Shown here piece by piece: positions 1 through 5,075 of a stretch of 7,227 nucleotides of DNA. The DNA is from Anaerolineae bacterium (GTDB lineage Bacteria > Chloroflexota > Anaerolineae > Aggregatilineales > Aggregatilineaceae). Each line of letters opens with the position of its first letter. The stretch's first letter is position 1. Position numbers and translations under genes: made by a program. Location of the stretch: NCBI GenBank assembly GCA_018056405.1, contig JAGPFT010000141.1, positions 1-7,227 of the forward strand, read 5' to 3'. The notes beneath the pieces are model-generated. The model was not told where the DNA came from and ran no database searches. It worked only from the letters and a program-made list of their open reading frames with translations.

Positions 1-90
1 TCCCCTCTCCACACGCGGAGAGGGGACTGAGCCAGATACTTACTCCCCCTCTCCGTATATGGAGAGGGGGCCGGGGGGTGAGGTCTGCAA
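1..90. repeat. GC-rich intergenic hairpin repeat (partial, cut by window edge)
   Basis: Two inverted repeats lie close together. At 1-26, TCCCCTCTCC pairs with GGAGAGGGGA around a 6-base loop. At 45-70, CCCCCTCTCC pairs with GGAGAGGGGG around GTATAT. The stretch 61-87 then runs into a GGGGGGTGAGGTCTG tail, which also ends the first large repeat unit near 2949. This is therefore the same repeat family as the block downstream of the transglycosylase gene, probably in a shorter form. The left part lies outside the window. No function can be read from it. Confidence 0.8.
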
Positions 91-142
91 CCGATCTCTG
101 CACCTGCCCCAATATCCGAATGCACCCTACGCACAGGCGCGG

Positions 143-171
143 TTGACAATCCCCCGCCCTGCCGCCATAAT
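143..171 (+). promoter_or_regulatory. Sigma70-type promoter for the transglycosylase gene, probably leaderless
   Basis: A perfect -35 box TTGACA (143-148) is separated by 17 bases from CATAAT (166-171), which matches five of six positions of the consensus -10 box. The expected transcription start, about seven bases after the -10 box, falls at 178-179, on the ATG at 179. No Shine-Dalgarno sequence precedes that ATG. The transcript would therefore start at or next to the start codon (leaderless). Confidence 0.75.
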
Positions 172-178
172 CGCCCGC

Positions 179-2623
179 ATGTTTACGCCTACCGTGCGCC
201 GGCTCATCCCGCCGGCTCTGCTGATCGCTCTGGCCGTCAGCGCATGTAACTTTGCCACGCAGCCAGAGCCGATCATCGTCACCGCCACGCCGAGTAACGC
301 CGCCCTGCTGAATCCGGCGACGCCGACCGTCCCCTACGTCACGCCGACGCCCGCCTTCGTGCCGACGCCTACGCTGCTGCCCGACGTGGCCTTCGCCGAC
401 GCCGAGCAAGCCCTGCACAACGGTGATTACGTCGCCGCCGTCGGCTACTTCGACGCGGTGCTGGCCCAGCCGGATGCTGACCCGACGCTGCGCGCGGCGG
501 CGCGCTACGGCCTGGGCGAGGCCGCGCTGCGCGAAGGGCTGTTCGCCCAGGCTGCCGACGCGCTCTCGCGCTTCATCCTCGAAAATCCCGCCGACGCGCG
601 CCTGGCGCACGCCACCTTCCTGCGCGGCGACGCCTACCTGGGGCTGAGCGAGTGGCAGCTTGCCGTCAACGACTTCCTGACCTACCTCACCTTGCGCCCA
701 GGGCTGATTGACAGCTACGTCTACGAGCGCATCGGCGATGCCTACCTGGCGCTCGGCCAGCCCACCCAGTCGCTCGCCGCCTATACGAAGGCCGCCGACG
801 CCACGCGCGAACTGTCGTCGCTGGTCGCCCTGCGCGAGCGCGTCGCCGCCGGCTACCTCAACGCCGGGCAGCCCGACCAGGCCATCGCCCAATACGACGC
901 GATCCTGGCCGTCGCCCAGAACGCGCCCTACCGCGCCAGTATCGAGTACCAGGCAGCGCAGGTCGAGATCGGCCAGGGCGACGTAGCCAGCGGGCACCTG
1001 CGGCTGGGACGCATCGTCCGCGACTACCCGGAGACATCTCCCGCTTACCAGGCCCTGGGCATCCTGCTCAGCGCCGGCCTGCAAGTGGATAGCTACCTGC
1101 AAGCGCGGATCACCTTCGCCAACCAGGACTACAACGCCGCGATCCAGGCGCTCAATGCCCACAGCAGCGAGAACGGCTTCGCCTCGGTAGAGGCGCTGAT
1201 GATGCTGGGCCGCGCCTACCGCGAAGTAGGCAACGTCCAGGCCGCGATCACCACCTTCCAGACAGTGCTGGACACCTACCCGACCGATCCGGCCTTCGGC
1301 GAGGCGTGGCTGGAACAGGGCCGCACGCTGTTCCTCAGCAACGATGTCGCCGGTGCTATCGAGAAATACACCGCGCTGGCCACGCTGCACCCGGACGTGC
1401 CCGAAGGGGCCGAGGCGCTGTGGCGCGCCGGCTACCTCTACAGCACGCAGGGCAACACCGACGCCGCCCTGGGCACCTTCGACATCCTCGGCCAGAAGTA
1501 CCCCGGCACCACCTGGGCGCAGGAAGGGCTGTACATGGGCGCGACGATGGCCTACAACGCCGGCAAGATCGGCATGGCCGCTCAGCTTTTCAGCCAACTG
1601 GCAGCGACCGGCAGCGGCGAGCTTCAGGCGGCGGCTTACCTGTGGGTAGGCCGCCTCTACCAGTCGGACGGCAAGGACGATCTGGCTCGCCAGGCGTACC
1701 AGGCCGCCGCAGCCGCCGATCCGGGTGGCTATTACAGTCTCCGCGCCGCCGATCTGCTGGCCGGGCGCGCCCCCTTCACCCCGCCGCCGGGCACCGTCTT
1801 TGAGTTCGACGAGGCCGCCGCGCTCAGCGAGGCCGAGACCTGGCTGCGGGCCACCTTCAACATCACCCAGGAAGGACCGCTCTACCCGCTGAGCGCCGCG
1901 CTGGAAAGCGACCCGCGCATGGTGCGCGGGCGCGAGTTGATGATCGTCGGCGCGTCCACCACCGCCTACGAAGCCGCCGAGAAGGAGTTCGGCGCGCTGC
2001 TCAGCGATGTGCAAGGCGACCCCCTGGCCCTCTACCAGCTTGCGCTCACTCTGCGCGACCTGCGCCTGTACCGGCTGTCCATCGAGGCGGCGGCCAGGCT
2101 GATTGACGCCGCCGGGATTGATACTGTGCAAGCGCCCGGTGCCATCGCCCGGCTGCGCTACCCCGCTTACTACCGCGATCTCGTGCTGCCCGCCGCCGCC
2201 GAGCACCGCCTTGACCCGCTGCTCGTCTTCGCCCTCATCCGCCAGGAAAGCCTGTTCGAAGGCTTCGCCACGTCCTACGCCGCCGCCCAGGGCTTGATGC
2301 AGATCATCCCCGACACCGGGCAGTGGATCGCCCAGCAGCTTGGCTGGCGCGACTACCAGAACAGCGACGTGTACCGTCCCTACGTCAACGTCGCCTTTGG
2401 CACCTACTACCTGCGCTACGTCATGGACAGCCTGGACGGGCTGCCCTACGCGGCCCTGGCCGGCTACAACGGCGGGCCGGGCAACGCCGCGCAATGGCTG
2501 AGCATCTCCGGCCCCGACCTCGACCTGTTCGTCCAGACGATCAGCTTCGACGAGACGCGCACCTACGTGCGGCGCATCTACGAGCAGTACAACGTCTACC
2601 GCGCGCTGTATGGGGTGTCCTGA
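179..2623 (+). CDS. Lipid-anchored lytic transglycosylase, Slt70-like (TPR superhelix plus GH23 domain)
   Basis: This 814-residue protein is predicted to cleave the MurNAc-GlcNAc bond of peptidoglycan with formation of a 1,6-anhydro product, outside the membrane. Residues 1-23 form a lipoprotein signal (RR, hydrophobic core, lipobox AVSAC) with Cys23 as the lipid-modified residue. A Pro/Thr-rich linker (about 31-68) follows, then TPR-like helical repeats (about 70-530, with many A-x-x-x-Y/F and G-x-x-x-A-A patterns). The SLT domain spans about 660-814. It shows the catalytic Glu690 in IRQES, GLMQI at 705-709, GYNGGPG at 762-768 (usual form AYNAGPG), and ETRTYV at 792-797, the motif typical of family 1 Slt. 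The frame is open back to an ATG at 59, but that start lies inside the hairpin repeat, before the promoter, and would bury the signal peptide; ATG 179 is much better. The gene stands alone, with repeats on both sides. The family is secure; the exact physiological role is not. Confidence 0.93.
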   Translation: MFTPTVRRLIPPALLIALAVSACNFATQPEPIIVTATPSNAALLNPATPTVPYVTPTPAFVPTPTLLPDVAFADAEQALHNGDYVAAVGYFDAVLAQPDADPTLRAAARYGLGEAALREGLFAQAADALSRFILENPADARLAHATFLRGDAYLGLSEWQLAVNDFLTYLTLRPGLIDSYVYERIGDAYLALGQPTQSLAAYTKAADATRELSSLVALRERVAAGYLNAGQPDQAIAQYDAILAVAQNAPYRASIEYQAAQVEIGQGDVASGHLRLGRIVRDYPETSPAYQALGILLSAGLQVDSYLQARITFANQDYNAAIQALNAHSSENGFASVEALMMLGRAYREVGNVQAAITTFQTVLDTYPTDPAFGEAWLEQGRTLFLSNDVAGAIEKYTALATLHPDVPEGAEALWRAGYLYSTQGNTDAALGTFDILGQKYPGTTWAQEGLYMGATMAYNAGKIGMAAQLFSQLAATGSGELQAAAYLWVGRLYQSDGKDDLARQAYQAAAAADPGGYYSLRAADLLAGRAPFTPPPGTVFEFDEAAALSEAETWLRATFNITQEGPLYPLSAALESDPRMVRGRELMIVGASTTAYEAAEKEFGALLSDVQGDPLALYQLALTLRDLRLYRLSIEAAARLIDAAGIDTVQAPGAIARLRYPAYYRDLVLPAAAEHRLDPLLVFALIRQESLFEGFATSYAAAQGLMQIIPDTGQWIAQQLGWRDYQNSDVYRPYVNVAFGTYYLRYVMDSLDGLPYAALAGYNGGPGNAAQWLSISGPDLDLFVQTISFDETRTYVRRIYEQYNVYRALYGVS

Positions 2624-2639
2624 CAGACCATCCGCGACG

Positions 2640-2698
2640 CCCCTCCCCCTGGCCCCCTCCCCGGCAAAGCCAGAGAGGGGGATTGAGGGGGAGAGGCC
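2640..2698 (+). terminator. Possible terminator-like imperfect hairpin after the transglycosylase gene
   Basis: The C-rich arm (about 2640-2666) can pair imperfectly with the G-rich arm (about 2669-2698) around a GGC-AAA-GCC tip. It lies about 16 bases past the stop codon at 2623. No U-rich tract follows, so it is not a classic intrinsic terminator; 3'-end protection or a purely repeat-derived structure is equally possible. Confidence 0.35.
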
Positions 2699-2720
2699 TA
2701 GGGGCGGGCGCTCGGCGATC

Positions 2721-2754
2721 AGACTTCCGAAGTTTCCGAAAACTTCGGAAGTCT
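2721..2754. repeat. Perfect 15-bp inverted repeat (hairpin), copy 1
   Basis: The left arm AGACTTCCGAAGTTT (2721-2735) and the right arm AAACTTCGGAAGTCT (2740-2754) are exact reverse complements around a four-base CCGA loop. C2720 and G2755 extend the stem to 16 bp. The structure is less GC-rich than its surroundings, and all 34 bases are identical in the second copy. No T-tract follows on either strand, so it does not look like a standard terminator. Confidence 0.92.
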
Positions 2755-2884
2755 GGTGCGGCAGAAGGCCCCTCCCCCTGGCCCCCTCGCCGGCCAAGCC
2801 AGTCCAGGGGCGGACAGCAGCATGAGAAGCATTGAGAGGGCGACCGATCAACCTCACCCCCTGGCCTCGCGACGCTCGGCTCTT

Positions 2885-2909
2885 CCCCCTCTCCATGCTG
2901 GAGAGGGGG
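2885..2909. repeat. G/C-tract hairpin, 10-bp arms, ATGCT loop (unit 1)
   Basis: CCCCCTCTCC (2885-2894) and GGAGAGGGGG (2900-2909) pair perfectly around ATGCT. The same arms occur at 45-70 with a different loop and at 3266-3290 with the same loop. Confidence 0.85.
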
Positions 2910-3032
2910 CAGTGAGGCGCGTCAGCAGGCCGAGCGGGGGTGAGGTCTGTATTTCGGCAGAAGGCCCCTCCCCCTGGCCCCTTCCCCGGCAAAGCCAGAG
3001 AGGGGGGAAACATCCCGTCGGGCGATCAAAGT

Positions 3033-3061
3033 CCCCCTCTCTAGCTCGGCTGGAGAGGGGG
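3033..3061. repeat. G/C-tract hairpin inside the 55-base insertion
   Basis: CCCCCTCTC (3033-3041) pairs with GAGAGGGGG (3053-3061) around an 11-base loop. It makes up most of the segment present only in unit 2, so the insertion is itself a member of the same hairpin family. Confidence 0.75.
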
Positions 3062-3102
3062 ATTTAGGGGGAGAGGCCTGTCGGCGCAGGCGTTCGGCGA
3101 TC

Positions 3103-3136
3103 AGACTTCCGAAGTTTCCGAAAACTTCGGAAGTCT
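3103..3136. repeat. Perfect 15-bp inverted repeat (hairpin), copy 2
   Basis: The arms are 3103-3117 and 3122-3136 with a CCGA loop at 3118-3121. All 34 bases are identical to the hairpin at 2721-2754, whereas the flanking repeat sequence differs at many positions. Confidence 0.92.
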
Positions 3137-3265
3137 GGTGTGGCAGAAAGCCCCTCCCGTTGGCTCCTTCGCCGGCCAAGCCAGTCCAGGGGCGGACAGC
3201 AGCGTGAGAAGCATTGAGAGGGCGACCGATCAACCTCACCCCCCAGCCTCGCTACGCTCGGCTTG

Positions 3266-3290
3266 CCCCCTCTCCATGCTGGAGAGGGGG
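3266..3290. repeat. G/C-tract hairpin, 10-bp arms, ATGCT loop (unit 2)
   Basis: CCCCCTCTCC (3266-3275) and GGAGAGGGGG (3281-3290) flank ATGCT, matching the hairpin at 2885-2909 base for base. Confidence 0.85.
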
Positions 3291-3330
3291 CGGCGAGGCG
3301 CGCGTCAGCAGGCCGAGCGGGGGTGAGGTC

Positions 3331-3358
3331 GTAGAGGCGTATGGCCATACGCCCCTAC
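3331..3358. repeat. 28-base near-palindrome
   Basis: The centre GGCGTATGGCCATACGCC (3336-3353) is a perfect 18-base palindrome. It is flanked by GTAG and CTAC arms, with a single A/C mismatch (3335/3354) between centre and arms. It directly abuts the end of repeat unit 2 but is absent from unit 1, so it is a separate element. It could be a small dispersed repeat or a protein-binding site; the sequence does not decide. Confidence 0.8.
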
Positions 3359-3399
3359 CGGCGCAGCAGAGCAGCGCCCGCCCCGCCGCACCTGTGCAG

Positions 3400-3427
3400 T
3401 TGCCAAACCCGGCTGAGAGAGTATGAT
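3400..3427 (+). promoter_or_regulatory. Candidate sigma70-type promoter for the small exported protein and dehydrogenase
   Basis: TTGCCA (3400-3405) and TATGAT (3422-3427) each match five of six consensus positions and are 16 bases apart. The expected start near 3434 would give a leader of about 55 bases containing a hairpin and a Shine-Dalgarno sequence before the ATG at 3490. Confidence 0.5.
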
Positions 3428-3448
3428 CGCTGTCAGGCGAGACACGGA

Positions 3449-3469
3449 GCGCCAGAATCACTCTGGCGC
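3449..3469 (+). promoter_or_regulatory. 5' leader hairpin before the small exported protein
   Basis: GCGCCAGA (3449-3456) and TCTGGCGC (3462-3469) pair perfectly around ATCAC. The hairpin lies between the candidate promoter and the GGAG ribosome binding site (3478-3481), about eight bases before the latter. It could stabilise the leader or act as an operator; no known riboswitch is recognised. Confidence 0.45.
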
Positions 3470-3489
3470 GCGCAGGCGGAGAGCGAGCA

Positions 3490-3906
3490 ATGAGCCGACG
3501 GTCAGCATGGCGGGCGTGGGCGTTGGCGGGAATCCTGCTGCTGACAGCGTGGGCGTGCAGCGTGACGGTGGCGACCGCACACTTTGAAAACGTCCGGCTC
3601 TACCGCGAAGCCGACCGTGAGAGCACGGCAGCGCGCGCCTTCTCCACCGACGAGACCATCTTCTGCCTGGCTGACCTCAAAGACGCTGAGGGACAGGTGC
3701 CCGTGCGCGCCGAGTGGGTACGCCTGTCGAAAGAGCAGACCGACCCACCCAGAACGACCGTCGTCCAGCAAGAGCTTGTGGCGAGCGACGGGCTGGTGAT
3801 CTTCGAAGCGCCGCCGCCCGACGGGGGTTGGATGCCGGGGCCGCACCGCGTCGAGCTGTACGTGGACAATCACCGCACCGCCACGCTCGATTTCACCATT
3901 CGCTGA
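3490..3906 (+). CDS. Small exported, possibly lipid-anchored, beta-rich protein of unknown function
   Basis: This 138-residue protein starts at an ATG preceded by GGAG (3478-3481) at eight-base spacing. Residues 1-22 form a signal peptide (two Arg, then a hydrophobic core). Cys23 in TAWAC may be a lipobox Cys, but Ala at -3 and Trp at -2 are poor matches, so plain secretion is possible. The mature part (about 30-138) alternates short hydrophobic strands with polar turns and ends with a W-M-P-G-P-H-R-V-E-L-Y-V-D motif followed by TLDFTIR. That layout is typical of the last two strands of an Ig-like beta sandwich. No catalytic motif is visible. The dehydrogenase start lies only 33 bases downstream, so the two genes are probably co-transcribed. 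I do not recognise a named family. Confidence 0.8.
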   Translation: MSRRSAWRAWALAGILLLTAWACSVTVATAHFENVRLYREADRESTAARAFSTDETIFCLADLKDAEGQVPVRAEWVRLSKEQTDPPRTTVVQQELVASDGLVIFEAPPPDGGWMPGPHRVELYVDNHRTATLDFTIR

Positions 3907-3939
3907 GTGGCGGCGCGCCTGTTGCCTGAAAGGGGTACC

Positions 3940-4974
3940 ATGAAGGCTGTGCTGCTCACCGAACATGGCCCGGCGGACGTGCTCCGCGTCGTGACGGATC
4001 ACCCCGTCCCGGAGCCGGGGCCGGGCGAAGTCCGCCTGCGCGTGCGCGCGGCATCCCTCAACTACCTCGACATCTGGGTGCGCAACGGCTGGCCGGGCAT
4101 CAAGCTGACCTACCCACATATCCCCGGCGCGGACGCGGCGGGCACAGTGGACGCGGTTGGCGCGGGCGTCAGCGAGTGGCAGGCGGGCGACCGTGTGGTA
4201 GTGAACCCGACGATTGGCTGCGGGCGCTGCGCGTTCTGCCGGGCCGGGCAGGAACACCGCTGCGTCCATTTCATGTTGCTCGGCGAGCACACCAGCGGGA
4301 CGCACGCCGAATACATCACCGTGCCCGCGCGCAACCTGCTCGGCCTGCCGGCGCATGTCTCCTTCGAGGAGGCGGCGGCGGCCTCGCTGGTCTTCGTGAC
4401 CGCCTGGCACAGCCTGATCACGCGCGGCAATCTACGCCCCGGCGAGACGGTGCTCATCGTCGGCGCGGGCGGCGGCGTCAACACGGCCTGTCTGCAAATC
4501 GCCAAGCTGAGCGGGTGCACAGCCATCGTCGTCGGCAGCACCGATGAGAAGCTCGCAGCGGCGCGGGCGCTCGGCGCGGATGTCGTCGTGCGCCGTGACA
4601 TGGAGGGCGGCTGGTCGCGCGCCGTGTACCAGATCACGGCCAAGCGCGGCGCGGATGTGGTCGTGGACAACGTGGGCGCGGCGACCTTCGCCGACAGCCT
4701 GCGCGCAGCGGCGCACGGCGGGCGCATCCTCACCGTCGGCAACACCAGCGGCGCGCAGTTCGAGATAGACAATCGCTATGTCTTCAGCAAGCACCTGAGC
4801 ATCCTGGGCAGCACGATGGGGCCGCACACGGACTACGTGACCGTTATGCAACTGCTGTTCAAGGGCAGGCTGCGGGCGGTCATCGGCGCGCAGTACGCGC
4901 TGGACGAGATTCAGGCGGCGCACCGCGCGCTGGAAGCGGGCGAGCACTTCGGCAAGATCGTGCTCGTGGTCTGA
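3940..4974 (+). CDS. MDR-family zinc-containing alcohol dehydrogenase/quinone oxidoreductase-like protein
   Basis: This 344-residue cytosolic oxidoreductase has the two-lobe MDR fold: a GroES-like N-terminal domain (about 1-140) and a Rossmann nucleotide-binding domain (about 145-290). The structural zinc loop is intact, with Cys94, Cys97, Cys100 and Cys108. The catalytic zinc ligands of classical alcohol dehydrogenases are missing: the usual Cys region reads SLNYLDIW (39-46) and the usual GHE reads GAD (63-65). The glycine-rich turn is GAGGGVN (175-181), with Asn where Gly is common. GSTDEK (199-204) after the second strand lacks the acidic residue typical of NAD users, suggesting NADPH. The pattern resembles the Zn_ADH_like1 subgroup of the MDR superfamily; the substrate is unknown. 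ATG 3940 is chosen over an in-frame GTG at 3907 because AGGGG (3931-3935) precedes it and the protein then starts with the standard MKAVLLTEHG. It follows the small exported protein by 33 bases. Confidence 0.9.
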   Translation: MKAVLLTEHGPADVLRVVTDHPVPEPGPGEVRLRVRAASLNYLDIWVRNGWPGIKLTYPHIPGADAAGTVDAVGAGVSEWQAGDRVVVNPTIGCGRCAFCRAGQEHRCVHFMLLGEHTSGTHAEYITVPARNLLGLPAHVSFEEAAAASLVFVTAWHSLITRGNLRPGETVLIVGAGGGVNTACLQIAKLSGCTAIVVGSTDEKLAAARALGADVVVRRDMEGGWSRAVYQITAKRGADVVVDNVGAATFADSLRAAAHGGRILTVGNTSGAQFEIDNRYVFSKHLSILGSTMGPHTDYVTVMQLLFKGRLRAVIGAQYALDEIQAAHRALEAGEHFGKIVLVV

Positions 4975-5051
4975 CCGGCTTGGTGCAGTCTGGCCGCCGG
5001 AACCTTTGCCAGAAGTCGTGTTGTAGACGGTAGACCTGTGACTCAACGTTC

Positions 5052-5066
5052 GCTGCTTGCAGCAGC
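5052..5066 (+). other. Short hairpin just before the sensor kinase start
   Basis: GCTGCT (5052-5057) and AGCAGC (5061-5066) pair around TGC, nine bases before the ATG at 5076. No Shine-Dalgarno sequence is present between it and the ATG, and no good -35/-10 pair is seen in the 101-base gap after the dehydrogenase. A weak CCGGC/GCCGG pairing at 4975-5000 is the only terminator-like feature in that gap. Confidence 0.3.
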
Positions 5067-5075
5067 ACAAACTCT

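Larger units (their letters stand above)
2639..2963. repeat. Tandem mosaic repeat, unit 1
   Basis: The first copy of a composite repeat begins 15 bases after the transglycosylase stop codon. In order it contains a 35-base C-rich motif (2639-2673, ending CGGCAAAGCCAG), a GGGGGATTGAGGGGGAGAGG segment, a long perfect hairpin (2721-2754), a second variant of the 35-base motif (2768-2802, ending CGGCCAAGCCAG), a segment around GACCGATCAACCTCACCCC, a CCCCCTCTCC/GGAGAGGGGG hairpin (2885-2909) and a GGGGGTGAGGTC end (to 2947). A 16-base linker (2948-2963) leads into unit 2. The opening 2640-2698 can itself fold into a long imperfect C-arm/G-arm hairpin and may help end transcription. Confidence 0.9.
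2964..3330. repeat. Tandem mosaic repeat, unit 2, with an internal 55-base insertion
   Basis: This is the second copy of the unit starting at 2639. The offset is 325 bases up to about 3006 and 380 bases just after 3061, which shows an extra 55 bases here. The extra piece is bounded by the direct repeat GAGAGGGGG at 2998-3006 and 3053-3061. By hand alignment the shared parts agree at roughly 90 percent, with a few one- and two-base indels. The 35-base motif recurs at 2964-2998 and 3150-3184, the perfect hairpin at 3103-3136 and the G/C-tract hairpin at 3266-3290. The copy ends with GGGGGTGAGGTC at 3330. Confidence 0.9.
2624..3489. other. Long non-coding spacer made largely of repeats
   Basis: This 866-base spacer has no convincing gene. 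The open frames crossing it on both strands start and stop inside the repeats, overlap one another, and encode Pro/Arg/Ser-rich text with no recognisable domain; the same frame fragments recur in both repeat copies. It holds a tandem mosaic repeat (2639-3330), a separate 28-base near-palindrome (3331-3358), a candidate promoter (3400-3427) and a leader hairpin (3449-3469), listed separately. Confidence 0.85.

Noticed and set aside
59..178. Forty-residue N-terminal extension of the transglycosylase reading frame
   Set aside because: It begins inside a hairpin repeat, lies upstream of and across the promoter, has no ribosome binding site, and would place a lipoprotein signal peptide internally.
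2639..3330. CRISPR array
   Set aside because: The 35-base motif occurs four times, but spacing is irregular (94 to 165 bases), the intervening sequence is itself repeated, and no cas gene is nearby.
2610..3461. Several 60-105 residue open frames on both strands in the repeat region
   Set aside because: They follow the repeat units, overlap one another, are Pro/Arg/Ser-rich and show no domain, signal or ribosome binding site. They arise because GC-rich DNA has few stop codons.
3907..3939. GTG start giving eleven more residues on the dehydrogenase
   Set aside because: The ATG at 3940 has AGGGG just upstream and gives the standard family N-terminus; the extra residues read as translated leader.
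3502..4410. 302-residue reverse-strand frame opposite the small exported protein and dehydrogenase
   Set aside because: It is antisense to two well-supported genes and its translation is His/Arg/Ala-rich with no recognisable domain; a codon-bias shadow.
4975..5000. Intrinsic terminator after the dehydrogenase
   Set aside because: Only a five-bp CCGGC/GCCGG stem with a 16-base loop and no T-tract; too weak to call.
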